In this document: positions 38,820 through 47,062 of the stretch, one piece after another
Numbering within the stretch: position 1 is the first letter of the stretch
Layout of the letters: each line of letters starts with the position of its first letter
Assembly (NCBI GenBank): GCA_021845945.1
Contig: JAJZRD010000006.1
Coordinates: forward strand, 1-47,983
Reading direction: 5' to 3'
Length of the DNA stretch: 47,983 bases
From: Chloroflexota bacterium
Lineage (GTDB): Bacteria; Chloroflexota; UBA6077
Notes under the pieces: generated by a model
The model's input: the letters and a program-made list of their open reading frames with translations, nothing else
Told to the model about the DNA's origin: nothing
Database searches by the model: none
Program-made: the position numbers and the translations under genes

Positions 38820-39895
38820 CCCTTCACCTTCTCAGCAACTCCGCCCAGGGGCACCCGAGCCACGATGGTGGTTCCGGCCCTGGGGGCGGACAGGATCTCC
38901 AGTTGGCCCGAGAGCAGGGACACCCTTTCCCTCATGCCGAAGAGGCCCAGCCCCCCGTCTTTCGACTGCTGCACCCGGTTCAGGTCGAAGCCCCGGCCCT
39001 GGTCCCGCACGGTGGCCGTCAGGGTGGAGCCCTCCACGCTCAGCTTCACGGCCACCTGCGAGGCCTCGGAGTACTTGGCCGCGTTGGTCAAAGCCTCCTG
39101 CACCACCCTGTAGATGGCCACCTCCACCTCGGAGGGCAGTCTCCCCTTCAAGCCGGAGACCTGGAGGCCCACCTGGATCCCGTGTTGCCGGCTGTACTCC
39201 TTGGCGTAGCCCCGCAGGGCAGGGAGGAGGCCCAGCTCGTCCAGGGCGCTGGGGCGCAGCTCCACCGCCATCCGGTGAACCGCCTCCAGGGTCTCGGCGA
39301 CGGTGGCCCGCAGCTCGGCAACCCGGTCCTGGATCTCGCACTGTCTGCCGGGCTTCTCCAGCGCCTTCAGCCCGACGATCACCGAGGTGAGGGCCTGGCT
39401 GGTCTCGTCGTGGAGCTCCCGGGCGATCCTCTTGCGCTCCTCCTCCTGGGCGCTCAGCACCCGAGCCGGCAGTCGCTGGAGCTCCGACTGGTTGTCCTGG
39501 AGCCGCTCCAACATGCTGTTCAGGGCCTCGGCCAGCCGGTTGGTGGCGGGATCGCCCATGGGCTCGGGCACGGCCCGGGCCTTCAGGTTGCCCTGATAGT
39601 ACACCTCATCCACAGTTTTTTGGAGGGATTCCAGCGGCTTCATGGCCGCCTTCAGGATCCAGAAGTTGGCGATCACGTGGAGGCTCACCCCACCCAGGAC
39701 GAAGCCGGCGATGAGGTCGAGGGGGAACTGCTCCGGGAGAGCCCGCACCACCCATGTCCCCACCACGGCGCCGATCAGAACGATGGCCGAGCTGGCGATC
39801 AGTATTCGGTAGAAGAGCGTGGTGCGGGCGGCGAGCGCCCGGATCCTATCCAAGGGCAACCTCAGGGTAGCCGCGGCATGTCGCGTATTTACCAT
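38816..39895 (-). CDS. Membrane sensor histidine kinase, HisKA_3 (NarX/DegS-like)
   Basis: 359 aa. Two membrane helices (about 28-50, YRILIASSAIVLIGAVVGTWVV, and 59-82, LDLIAGFVLGGVSLHVIANFWIL) with a very short extracytoplasmic loop. A HAMP-like linker (KPLESLQKTVDEVYYQGNL) leads to the dimerisation/phosphotransfer motif RIARELHDETSQAL (His162). The HATPase domain has EALTNAAKYS, DQGRGFD and GGLGLFGMRERV. Without a sensor domain it probably detects a membrane or intracellular signal. Translationally coupled with its regulator. The ATG at 39895 lies only 8 nt after a perfect -10, so the transcript may be leaderless. Confidence 0.93.
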   Translation of the reverse strand: MVNTRHAAATLRLPLDRIRALAARTTLFYRILIASSAIVLIGAVVGTWVVRALPEQFPLDLIAGFVLGGVSLHVIANFWILKAAMKPLESLQKTVDEVYYQGNLKARAVPEPMGDPATNRLAEALNSMLERLQDNQSELQRLPARVLSAQEEERKRIARELHDETSQALTSVIVGLKALEKPGRQCEIQDRVAELRATVAETLEAVHRMAVELRPSALDELGLLPALRGYAKEYSRQHGIQVGLQVSGLKGRLPSEVEVAIYRVVQEALTNAAKYSEASQVAVKLSVEGSTLTATVRDQGRGFDLNRVQQSKDGGLGLFGMRERVSLLSGQLEILSAPRAGTTIVARVPLGGVAEKVKG

Positions 39896-39903
39896 ATTGG
39901 TAC

Positions 39904-39932
39904 ATTATAAACTGCGAAAACCCTACGGGCAA
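39904..39932 (-). promoter_or_regulatory. Promoter of the NarL-type two-component pair
   Basis: TTGCCC (39927-39932), 17 bp, TATAAT (39904-39909) on the minus strand. The ATG is 8 nt downstream of the -10, placing the transcription start at or near the first codon. Confidence 0.6.
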
Positions 39933-39983
39933 ACGAGGAGCCCCCTCCCGGCCCTTTCGGCGTCGAGAGGGGGTGTGTGTCCC

Positions 39984-40008
39984 GTAGGAGCCGGCTCCTG
40001 CCGGCGAT
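39984..40008. repeat. GTAGGAGCCGGCTCC element, second copy
   Basis: Identical over 25 bases to the start of the element at 3190-3255, but here cut short. It lies in the gap after the aminotransferase stop, next to a C-tract/G-tract hairpin (about 39938-39973). Confidence 0.7.
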
Positions 40009-40025
40009 CCTGTCTCCGATACTGA

Positions 40026-41192
40026 CTAGCTTAGCATCTCCCTTATCCGCTTCGCCGCCGTCTCCAGCACCTCGGGCGACGTCGCGAAGGAGAAGCGCAC
40101 GTGGCCCTCACCCGCCGCACCGAAGGCGGAGCCGGGCGTGCCCGCTACCCTCGCCTTCTCCAGCAACATGTCGGCCACCTTGATGGAGTCTAGCCCCAGG
40201 TCGAACTTGGGGAAGGCGTAGAAGGCGCCCTCGGGCTTGAAGCAGCTGACGTGCGGGATGTCGTTCAGCATGTCGACGAAGAAGTTCCGCCGCCGCTCGT
40301 ACTCGGCGGTCATCCGCGCCACCGGCTCCTGGGGACCCTCCAAGGCGGCCACGCCGCCTATCTGCACGAAGGACGGGGCGCAGGTGGCCGTCTGCTCCTG
40401 GATCTTGCCGATCTCCTTGACCAGGGCGGGCGGTCCGGCCAGGTAGCCCAGCCTCCAGCCGGTCATGGCGTACGCCTTGGAGTGGCCATTCAGGACCAAG
40501 GTTCGCTCCGCCATCCCCGGAAGGCTGGCAATGCTGACGTGCTGCCGTCCGTCGAAGATGATCTTCTCGTACATCTCGTCGGTGACCACGTACAGGTCGT
40601 TTTCCCGGGCCGCCGCGGCGATGGTCTCCAGCTCCTCCCGGGTCAGCACCTTGCCGGTCGGGTTCGAAGGGGAGTTGAGAAGGAATGCCTTGGTCTTCGG
40701 GGTTATCACCGCCTTCAGCATCTCGGCCGTCAGGCTGAAGCCGTTCGCGGCCGTGAGGTTCAGCGGCACGGTGGTGCCGCCCGCCAGCTGGATGATGGGC
40801 CGGTAGGTTACCCAGGCCGGCTCCGGCAGGATCACCTCGTCCCCCTCGTTGATCAGCGCCGTCAGCGTGGCGTAGAGGGCCAGTTTGCCGCCGGAGGTCA
40901 CGATGATCCCCTTGTCGGGATCCGCCTCCACCCCGTTGTCCCTGGCCAGCTTCTGCGCGACGGCCTTGCGCAGTTGCGGGATCCCGGAGCTGGCCACGTA
41001 ATGGGTGAAACCCGACTGCATCGCCTGGATGGCGGCCTTCTGAATGTGCTCAGGGGTATCGAAGTCCGGGTCTCCGCCGCCCAGGTCCATGATGTCGATC
41101 CCCTGCTGCTTCAACGCACGAGCCTTGTTCATGACCTGGACCGTCGCGGAGCCGGACATGCCGGTGATTCTCGTGGAGAGGGGCTTTGCCAT
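40026..41192 (-). CDS. aspC: Class I/II PLP aminotransferase, aspartate aminotransferase-like
   Basis: 388 aa, Igamma type typical of thermophile and Chloroflexota AspB/AspC. Blocks: DLGGGDPDFDTPEHI near 36-50, YVASSGIPQLRKAVAQKL near 65-82, LLNSPSNPTGKVLT near 171-184, VVTDEMYEKIIFDG near 202-215 and the PLP lysine in LNGHSKAYAMTGWRLGYLAG (Lys239), with Arg in HVRFSFA near the C-terminus. ATG 41192 has AGGAGGT 8 nt before; an open frame extends 49 codons further with no family similarity. Precise amino-donor specificity is uncertain; the gene symbol is by closest general type. Confidence 0.85.
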   Translation of the reverse strand: MAKPLSTRITGMSGSATVQVMNKARALKQQGIDIMDLGGGDPDFDTPEHIQKAAIQAMQSGFTHYVASSGIPQLRKAVAQKLARDNGVEADPDKGIIVTSGGKLALYATLTALINEGDEVILPEPAWVTYRPIIQLAGGTTVPLNLTAANGFSLTAEMLKAVITPKTKAFLLNSPSNPTGKVLTREELETIAAAARENDLYVVTDEMYEKIIFDGRQHVSIASLPGMAERTLVLNGHSKAYAMTGWRLGYLAGPPALVKEIGKIQEQTATCAPSFVQIGGVAALEGPQEPVARMTAEYERRRNFFVDMLNDIPHVSCFKPEGAFYAFPKFDLGLDSIKVADMLLEKARVAGTPGSAFGAAGEGHVRFSFATSPEVLETAAKRIREMLS

Positions 41193-41433
41193 GGTGCGAG
41201 ACCTCCTAACTTCCTTCATCGATCGTCGATCGGACGACTGCGCTGTCGATTTACCTCCCTGCCGACGACGTCGGTCTCGAAGGGCGCGAACAGCACGGGG
41301 ACGGATCGAAGGCGCGAGGGCGTGCCCCACGCCTGGCATCTCGACGATATGTTACACCAGGCGTGTCGTGTGGGGAAGGGGAGCGGGTGCCGGTCCTGGG
41401 CACCTTTTCGGAGCTGGAGACGGGAGGCGGGAA

Positions 41434-41468
41434 ACGAAAACCCCTTCCCCCCAGGGAGGGGGAAGGGG
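41434..41468 (-). terminator. Rho-independent terminator of the hypothetical gene at 41481
   Basis: CCCCTTCCCCC/GGGGGAAGGGG, 11-bp perfect stem with a 6-nt loop, followed on the minus strand by TTTTCGTTTC, 12 bp past the stop codon. The rest of 41193-41433 holds only an inverted CACGCCTGG/CCAGGCGTG pair (41328-41365). Confidence 0.75.
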
Positions 41469-41480
41469 AACGGTCGCGGC

Positions 41481-41816
41481 CTACCGTGAGGGCCTTCTCA
41501 TCGGCGGTCGCGGCCCCGTGCGCTGCCCCATCGGCCGGCGTGCCGGCGCCGCAGGGATAGGGGTCTTCTGGGGGTGGATGTAACGGTAGAAGCGGATCAC
41601 GGCCTCGCGATGGGTGCCTTCGTGTACGGTCAGGGTCTTGACCTTGCCCTTCTCCTCGCGAACCAGAGCCCAGACGCCGCTGCCGGTCGGTCCCATCTTA
41701 CCCTGGAGCCGGATCGACAGCTTGTGGGCGTCCTGCAGATGCTGCTCGGGGTTCTGCGCGGCCGCCGCATGGTTCTCCGGGCTGGAATGAGGCCTTGGAG
41801 CGTTGTCTTCGGACAT
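41481..41816 (-). CDS. Hypothetical protein, basic/proline-rich tail
   Basis: 111 aa, no family recognised. The N-terminal 30 residues are polar and low-complexity (NAPRPHSSPENHAAAAQNPEQHL). The middle (about 32-82) could be a small folded unit: IRLQGKMGPTGSGVWALVREEKGKVKTLTVHE and VIRFYRYIHP. The tail is Pro/Arg-rich (RRPMGQRTGPRPPMRRPSR). ATG 41816 follows GGAGGGT. An extended -10 TGCTACAAT lies at 41907-41912 on the minus strand. Divergent from the next hypothetical gene. An RNA- or DNA-binding role is suggested by charge only. Confidence 0.65.
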   Translation of the reverse strand: MSEDNAPRPHSSPENHAAAAQNPEQHLQDAHKLSIRLQGKMGPTGSGVWALVREEKGKVKTLTVHEGTHREAVIRFYRYIHPQKTPIPAAPARRPMGQRTGPRPPMRRPSR

Positions 41817-42016
41817 GGTGTACCCTCCTGGTCGGTGTGTTTCTGGGCTTACCGGGGGCGGTACCCCCTGGCCCAGACCCAGCGAGCACAACCGGCGGCT
41901 AACCCTATTGTAGCACATCTACCCGACCCTGCCCGGTATGCATCTTGCCGCCGCAGCCCCACGGTGTCGAAATCGACGGCCACCGACGCAGACCACCCAG
42001 GGAGGACACAGCGACG

Positions 42017-42376
42017 ATGACGCAGCATCCCGAGGAGTATCAGAGGGATCTGAACCCCGATTTCATGGCCGGCCAGAACTACGGCCTGGATGGGGAGCGG
42101 CACGAGGAGGGGGCCGCTGCCGCTTACGACTACAAGGACATCCAGGAACTGCTGCCGGACTGGAACCCGGCTGAGCTCAAGCAGCTGGTAATCGTGCCGG
42201 AGGGGAGCCGGCTGCAGCAGGGGGCCACCTACTTCGACTTGCGACGTCCGGAGCGGGGTGAGTTCAAGGCTCGGGGGGACATGGAGGCCCCGGCCGATAG
42301 CCGTCTGGTGCCCAAGGACCGGACGGGCTACGATCTGTGGAACAGGCTGGTGTCGCTGAGGGCGCGAAGGCGGTAA
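42017..42376 (+). CDS. Hypothetical acidic soluble protein
   Basis: 119 aa, no family recognised. Rich in acidic residues with conserved-looking blocks: EYQRDLNPDFMAGQNYGL near 7-24, YDYKDIQELLPDWNPAELKQLVIVPEGSRLQQGATYFDLR near 38-78 and RTGYDLWNRLVSL near the end. No signal or membrane segment. GGAGG lies 11 nt before ATG 42017, and a terminator follows at 42442. Third-position G/C is high, as expected for a real gene here. Possibly a small regulatory or stress protein; no evidence beyond composition. Confidence 0.65.
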   Translation: MTQHPEEYQRDLNPDFMAGQNYGLDGERHEEGAAAAYDYKDIQELLPDWNPAELKQLVIVPEGSRLQQGATYFDLRRPERGEFKARGDMEAPADSRLVPKDRTGYDLWNRLVSLRARRR

Positions 42377-42441
42377 ACCCCAATGCCCTCGGACATCTCT
42401 CTACGACGAGATAGATGTGAGGGGCCTGTGACGGCGGTATT

Positions 42442-42465
42442 GGCATCCTGGGGATGCCTCTTTTC
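42442..42465 (+). terminator. Rho-independent terminator after the hypothetical gene at 42017
   Basis: GGCATCC-TGG-GGATGCC followed by TCTTTTC. About 65 bp past the stop codon; a second hairpin (CATCTCTC...GAGATAGATG) lies just upstream. Confidence 0.75.
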
Positions 42466-42538
42466 GTGTGAACTGCTTGAGAGTTGTGGGTGGGGCTGTG
42501 TCGGCTCGACCTGCTACTGTGCTGGATGCCTGCGAAGG

Positions 42539-42727
42539 CTAGACGGAGGTAGAGGAGTAGCGCCGAGCCTCATTGACTACCCACTCGTCCAGGATCTCCT
42601 TCTTGAAGCGCCAAGAGCTACCGACTTTGAAGCCGGGGATCTTCCCCTGCGCTGCGTACCGATACACCGTAATGGGGTTCAGCTTTAAGTACGCAGCGAC
42701 CTCTTTGACTGTCATCATCCGCTCCAC
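42539..42727 (-). CDS. Excisionase-type helix-turn-helix protein
   Basis: 62 aa. The MerR/excisionase HTH_17 core is complete: MTVKEVAAYLKLNPITVYRYAAQGKIPGFKVG then SWRFKKEILDEWV. Such proteins bind DNA as small architectural or excision factors, in phage and in chromosomal loci. GTG 42727 is selected because GGGAGGT lies 7 nt upstream; an earlier TTG at 42748 would include this site. There is no integrase nearby, so a stand-alone regulator is likely. A palindrome GTACA...TGTAC (42797-42812) lies about 70 bp upstream. Confidence 0.85.
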   Translation of the reverse strand: MERMMTVKEVAAYLKLNPITVYRYAAQGKIPGFKVGSSWRFKKEILDEWVVNEARRYSSTSV

Positions 42728-42796
42728 AGGATCTACCTCCCCTATCAAATCGTCCTCCCCAGTATAGTACCCCTAGTAGACGCTGCCGGCAGTAGC

Positions 42797-42812
42797 GTAC
42801 ACTATATTGTAC
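42797..42812. promoter_or_regulatory. Palindrome GTACACTATATTGTAC, candidate operator
   Basis: 5-bp arms GTACA/TGTAC around an AT-rich centre. It resembles a shortened NrdR box (ACACTATATATxGTGT) but is two bases short. It sits between the HTH gene and nrdR in the 280-bp gap, so its target is uncertain. Confidence 0.4.
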
Positions 42813-42933
42813 CCTCATGCAAGTACAAGATGCCAGGCGCACAGCTCGGCGTCGCCGTCGCAAAGTCTTTGCGCCTGGAAGGCGGGCGCAGTCCAGAATC
42901 AGCAGGACTAACCAGGACAGTAGCGAACCGAGG

Positions 42934-42968
42934 TTTGCCTTGACAAGGCAAAGCGGGGTAACTAAGAT
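42934..42968 (+). promoter_or_regulatory. nrdR promoter with palindrome over the -35
   Basis: TTGACA (42940-42945), 17 bp, TAAGAT (42963-42968). The -35 is embedded in TTTGCCTT-GAC-AAGGCAAA (42934-42952), perfect 8-bp arms. A repressor there would block the promoter. The start of nrdR is 39 bp beyond. Confidence 0.65.
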
Positions 42969-43007
42969 GCCGATAGTTTAGCATTTTGTGGGCTGGCTTA
43001 CAATACC

Positions 43008-43460
43008 TTGAAGTGTCCCTATTGCGCGCATGACCAAACGAAAGTCGTGGATAAGCGGGACCTGACCGCCGGAGCCACCAGGCGCCGTCGCTTGTGCGCC
43101 CGTTGCGGACGTCGCTTCAGCACCTACGAGCAGGCCGAGGTGGCCAGCCTGGTGGTGGTGAAGAAGGATGGCCGGCGCGAACCCTTCGATCGCGGCAAGC
43201 TGAGGGTCGGCCTCCAAAAGGCGTGCGAGAAGCGCCCCATCAGCTCGGAGACCGTCGAGTCGTTGGTCGACGAGGTGGAGACTGCCTGCCGCTCCCGAGA
43301 TGCCATGGAGGTTCCCAGCAGCGCTATCGGCGAGCTGGTCATGGACAAGCTGAGGGCGCTGGACAAGATCGCCTACATCCGCTTCGCCTCGGTCTACCGT
43401 GCCTTCGCGGACCTCCAGTCCTTCGAAGATGAACTCCACCTGCTGCTCAAGCCCCGCTGA
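43008..43460 (+). CDS. nrdR: Transcriptional repressor NrdR
   Basis: 150 aa, the family length. N-terminal zinc ribbon with two CxxC pairs (CPYC at 3-6 and CARC at 30-33), then the ATP-cone domain (about 45-140; RREPFDRGKLRVGLQKACEKRPIS and IAYIRFASVYRAFADLQ). NrdR senses ATP/dATP and represses ribonucleotide reductase genes, none of which is in the window. The start is TTG 43008, with only a weak ribosome site; no ATG fits the conserved N-terminus. Its stop overlaps the CPBP gene start (TGATG). Confidence 0.95.
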   Translation: MKCPYCAHDQTKVVDKRDLTAGATRRRRLCARCGRRFSTYEQAEVASLVVVKKDGRREPFDRGKLRVGLQKACEKRPISSETVESLVDEVETACRSRDAMEVPSSAIGELVMDKLRALDKIAYIRFASVYRAFADLQSFEDELHLLLKPR

Positions 43461-44434
43461 TGGCCACGAGAACCGGCAGCCAAACCGCGGGCTGGATGAT
43501 CGGGGCCGGAGCGGTTGCCTCGCTCCTGGGTACGATCCTCTTCATCCTGACCGGCCTGGAGGGCGTCTACGGTCCCGCTCTTCACTGGCCCCGCCTCGCC
43601 AGGGAGCTGGGGATGGCCGCGGGAGGCGGCCTCGCCGTCCTCGGCATCCTGGTCGCGCTGTCGGGCCTCGCCCTCTACGTGCTGTTGCCGGCTTTCTCCC
43701 GGGACGGCCGTGCCCTGCGTGACTACGGCTCCCACCGGGTGGTGCTGGCCTGCACTGCCCTGGCCGCCGTCGCGGGGAACCTGCTGGCAGGCCTCTACTT
43801 CTTCCTGACCCCCCGACTCGTCTCAGGGGCAACGGGGGTTCGGGAGTTGTCCACGGGGCAGACCCTCTCCCCAGAGGGGATAGCCGTTGCGGCGATCTCC
43901 CTGGACGTGGCCCTGCTGGCCGCGGTCTACCTGCGGATCGTTCGGCCGGGCGCCGTCTCCTGGCAGACCATGGGACTGAGCCTCCACGGCCTGCCCGGCA
44001 GACTGCTGATCGGCCTGCTTTACGGGGTGTTGCTGTTCGCCGTGAGCAGCTCGTTGGAGCTCCTGCTGGAGCAGTTGGGGGTTCACCAGACCCAGGCATC
44101 CGTCTTCCAGTCGGTCACACGGGCCAGCCCCAGGCAGTTCGGATTGGTGCTGCTGGCCGGGGCGGTGGTGGCTCCGATCGTCGAGGAGATCTACTTCCGG
44201 GGCTACGTTTTTCGGGCCTACCTGAATCAAAAAGGGATCTGGCAGGCCTTTCTCTTCAGCGCCGGGCTGTTCGCCCTGGTTCACCTGGATCTGCCGGCGC
44301 TGATACCCATTTTCGCCGTGGGGCTGCTCCTCTCCTTCCTCTACCATCGCACCGGCAGTATCCTCCCGGGCATCGTCGCCCACGCCGTCAACAACGCCGC
44401 CGCCTTCGTCCTGCTCTACCTGGGCGTCAACTAG
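43460..44434 (+). CDS. CPBP family intramembrane metalloprotease
   Basis: 324 aa, about eight membrane helices. The CPBP/Abi catalytic motifs are in place: EEIYFRGYVFRAY (EExxxR, near 240), FALVHLDLPALIPIF (FxxxH, near 275) and HAVNNAAAF (HxxxN, near 310). The N-terminal 130 residues form three or four extra membrane helices (GAGAVASLLGTILFILTGL near 14-32). Family members process prenylated proteins, peptides or bacteriocins, or act in maturation; the target is unknown. ATG 43460 overlaps the nrdR stop. Confidence 0.9.
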   Translation: MATRTGSQTAGWMIGAGAVASLLGTILFILTGLEGVYGPALHWPRLARELGMAAGGGLAVLGILVALSGLALYVLLPAFSRDGRALRDYGSHRVVLACTALAAVAGNLLAGLYFFLTPRLVSGATGVRELSTGQTLSPEGIAVAAISLDVALLAAVYLRIVRPGAVSWQTMGLSLHGLPGRLLIGLLYGVLLFAVSSSLELLLEQLGVHQTQASVFQSVTRASPRQFGLVLLAGAVVAPIVEEIYFRGYVFRAYLNQKGIWQAFLFSAGLFALVHLDLPALIPIFAVGLLLSFLYHRTGSILPGIVAHAVNNAAAFVLLYLGVN

Positions 44435-44529
44435 CGCAGTGCTGTCCCTCTCCCCGTCCCCTGGCACCAAGAGTGCACACTCGTCGGTCCAGGGTAGGTG
44501 CGCCCTGGAATCTTGTGGCGAGCGAGGGA

Positions 44530-47052
44530 ATGGCTGTAACCCCTAACCGTACGGCTTCCCGGTGGAGCCAGCTGGTCTCCATCTGCGCTTCCATTTCCGA
44601 TACCCTGGATCTGGAGCAGCTGCTGGGGGGAGTGGCCGGCAAGATGGGACCCTTCTTCCATGGGGATAGCTGTGCCGTCTTCCTGAAACGGCGCGGCCGG
44701 CTGGTGCCCTTTGCCTGGGCAGGCTTCCCCGAGGCCCCTTCCCCCGAGTTGGCCCCGGTGTCCAGCAGGGAACTCCACCCGTACGTGGACCGCCTCCTGG
44801 CCCCGGCCCGGTGCTGGCACTTCATGAGCGCGTCCATGGCGGCTGGGGGTCAGACCGTTGGCTACCTGGTCGTCTGTTCCCAGGATGAGACCCGGCCTCC
44901 CTACGGCCGTGAAGATCGGGAGATGCTGAAGCTGCTGGCGCATCGGGTAGCCGTCAGTGTGGTCGCGATCCAGGCTCTGGAGAGGGCGCACGGCCAGCTG
45001 GAGGCGCTGGGCAGGATATCGGCGGCGCTGGCGGGCGAGGTGGAGGTGCGCAAGATCGCCGATACGGCCGTCGATCTCGCCGTCCAGGAGCTGGGCGCCG
45101 ACGGAGCGATCGTGTGGATAGCCCACCTGGAGGAGCGGGAGCTGGAGTTGCTGGCCAGCGAAGGGTTCGCCGAGGAGGTGACCGCCCAGATCAGGAAGCT
45201 CTCCTTCGACGCCCCTACCCTGGCTTCCTTGACGGCAACCACACAGAAGATCCAGGTGGTGGAGAACGTCGAGAAGCTGTCGGAGGCGCAGGCTACCACC
45301 AAGCGGCTGTTCGCGGTGACGGGGATGCGGTCGCTCCTCGACGTGCCCCTGGTCGCCAGGGAAAGGCTGGTGGGGGTGCTGAGCTACGTCAAGATGATGC
45401 CCCATCGTTGGCCCGCCGGGGAGAGGCTGCTGGTCAAGACCCTGGCCGACCTGCTGGCCGCGGCCATCTTCAACGCCCAGCTATACGAGGAGAGCGAGCG
45501 GAGACGGCTGCTCGCCGAGGCCGTCATCGACAACTCCCCGGTGGCCATAGCCGTGATCGCGGGCCCCGACCATCGCTACGTCGTCGTGAACGCGGCTCGG
45601 GAGAGGATCGGCGGAGCCCTGCGGGGCGAGCTGGTCGGCCGCACCGTGGAGGAGCTCTTTCCGGATCTGGTGAGGGGTCCCGTGCTGCAGGCCATAGAGC
45701 GGGTCTACCGGACCGGTGAGACCGTGGTGGTCCCCGAGTTCCACTACGACTTCGGCCCGCCGGCCGGCGCCAGGGACCTCTCCCTCCTGTACGCCCCCCT
45801 GCGAGGGCCGGGCGGCCAGGTTGAGGCCGTCATCAGTCTGATGCTGGACATCAGCGAGCAGTTGAGCTCCCGGCGTCAGCTGGAGGAGCTGACCTCCCGC
45901 CTTAAGAGCGCCAACGAGCAGCTGGTTCAGGCCAGCATCCGGGCTAACGAGCTGGCCACCCTGGCGGGGCAGCATGCGGCCGAATTGGAGGCCACCATCT
46001 CCAACATCGCCGATGCCATCTTCGCCTGCGATCTCGAGGGCAAGATCACCTTTATCAACGGTGCCGGTTTGGAGATGATCGGGGACCACGGTGCGGGCGA
46101 GCTGCGTAACCTGGTGGACTACATCACCGCCCTGCAGCCCCGCCACGTCGACGGGCAGCCCATCCGCCGGCAGGATCTGGCGATCTCCAGGGCGCTTCGG
46201 GGCGAGGTGGTGCGGGGAGAGGAGGAGATCGTCTACGACTCCCGGCTGCAGAGGGACCGCTACATCCTGGCGAGCGGGGCCCCGGTGCGGGATCCCCAGG
46301 GACGTTTCCTGGGTGCGGTGCAGGTCCTCAGCGACATCACCCGACTCAAGGAGTTGGATCTGCTGAAGGACCAGTTCATCACCGTTGCCGCCCACGAGAT
46401 CAAGACGCCGGTGACGGCAATAAAGGGTTTCGCTCAGACCCTCGCCCGGGCTCCCGACGCCTGCGCCCCCAAGTACCGCAAAGCCCTGGAGACCATGGTG
46501 CAGCAATCCGACCGGATCGATGCCCTGGTGAGGGATTTCCTGGACGTCTCCCGGATGCGGTGGGGTCGGGTGAAGCTGTCCCTGGAGTGGATCGATCTCA
46601 CGGCCCTGGTGGCGGAGGCGGTGGCCCGGAAGGCCGCCACCGCGGCCAAGCACCGGCTGGTGGTGACGCGCAAAGACCCGGCTGGGGTGCTGGGGGACCG
46701 GGAGCGGCTGAACCAGGTGCTGGAGAATCTGCTGGACAACGCCATCAAGTTCTCCCCGAGGGGGGGAGAGGTGGAGATCCAGCTTCTCCGCGAGGAGCGG
46801 CGGGCCGTGGTGTCCATCCGGGATCAGGGGGTGGGGATCCCGAAGGAGCGCCAGGCTCACCTCTTCGAGCGCTTCTACCGGGCCCACATCGGGACCCACT
46901 ACGATTACGGTGGGTTAGGGGTCGGGCTGTACATCTCCCGAGAGATAGTACGGCAGCACGGTGGGGACGTGTGGTTCGAGAGCGAGGAGGGGAAGGGCTC
47001 CACCTTCTACTTCAGCCTGCCCCTGGCTCCGGACCAGGTGCGTCGTCCCTGA
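44530..47052 (+). CDS. GAF-GAF-PAS-PAS hybrid sensor histidine kinase (soluble)
   Basis: 840 aa with no membrane segment. Order: GAF (about 10-155), GAF (about 165-335, LEALGRISAALAGEVEVRKIADTAVDL), PAS (about 345-465, SPVAIAVIAGPDHRYVVVNAARERIGG), short coiled coil, PAS (about 500-615, TISNIADAIFACDLEGKITFINGAGLEMIG), then HisKA (VAAHEIKTPVTAIKGFAQTLA, phospho-His) and HATPase (NQVLENLLDNAIKFSP, DQGVGIP, GGLGVGLYISREIV). A cytoplasmic redox, gas or small-ligand sensor is inferred. The start is uncertain: ATG 44530 has GAGGGA almost adjacent, while GTG at 44515 and 44473 are in frame. No response regulator is adjacent. Confidence 0.93.
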   Translation: MAVTPNRTASRWSQLVSICASISDTLDLEQLLGGVAGKMGPFFHGDSCAVFLKRRGRLVPFAWAGFPEAPSPELAPVSSRELHPYVDRLLAPARCWHFMSASMAAGGQTVGYLVVCSQDETRPPYGREDREMLKLLAHRVAVSVVAIQALERAHGQLEALGRISAALAGEVEVRKIADTAVDLAVQELGADGAIVWIAHLEERELELLASEGFAEEVTAQIRKLSFDAPTLASLTATTQKIQVVENVEKLSEAQATTKRLFAVTGMRSLLDVPLVARERLVGVLSYVKMMPHRWPAGERLLVKTLADLLAAAIFNAQLYEESERRRLLAEAVIDNSPVAIAVIAGPDHRYVVVNAARERIGGALRGELVGRTVEELFPDLVRGPVLQAIERVYRTGETVVVPEFHYDFGPPAGARDLSLLYAPLRGPGGQVEAVISLMLDISEQLSSRRQLEELTSRLKSANEQLVQASIRANELATLAGQHAAELEATISNIADAIFACDLEGKITFINGAGLEMIGDHGAGELRNLVDYITALQPRHVDGQPIRRQDLAISRALRGEVVRGEEEIVYDSRLQRDRYILASGAPVRDPQGRFLGAVQVLSDITRLKELDLLKDQFITVAAHEIKTPVTAIKGFAQTLARAPDACAPKYRKALETMVQQSDRIDALVRDFLDVSRMRWGRVKLSLEWIDLTALVAEAVARKAATAAKHRLVVTRKDPAGVLGDRERLNQVLENLLDNAIKFSPRGGEVEIQLLREERRAVVSIRDQGVGIPKERQAHLFERFYRAHIGTHYDYGGLGVGLYISREIVRQHGGDVWFESEEGKGSTFYFSLPLAPDQVRRP

Positions 47053-47062
47053 AGTAGTTCCC

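Noticed and set aside
42818..42979. 55-codon Arg-rich ORF upstream of nrdR
   Set aside because: It overlaps the nrdR promoter, has no ribosome site and looks like random GC-rich sequence.
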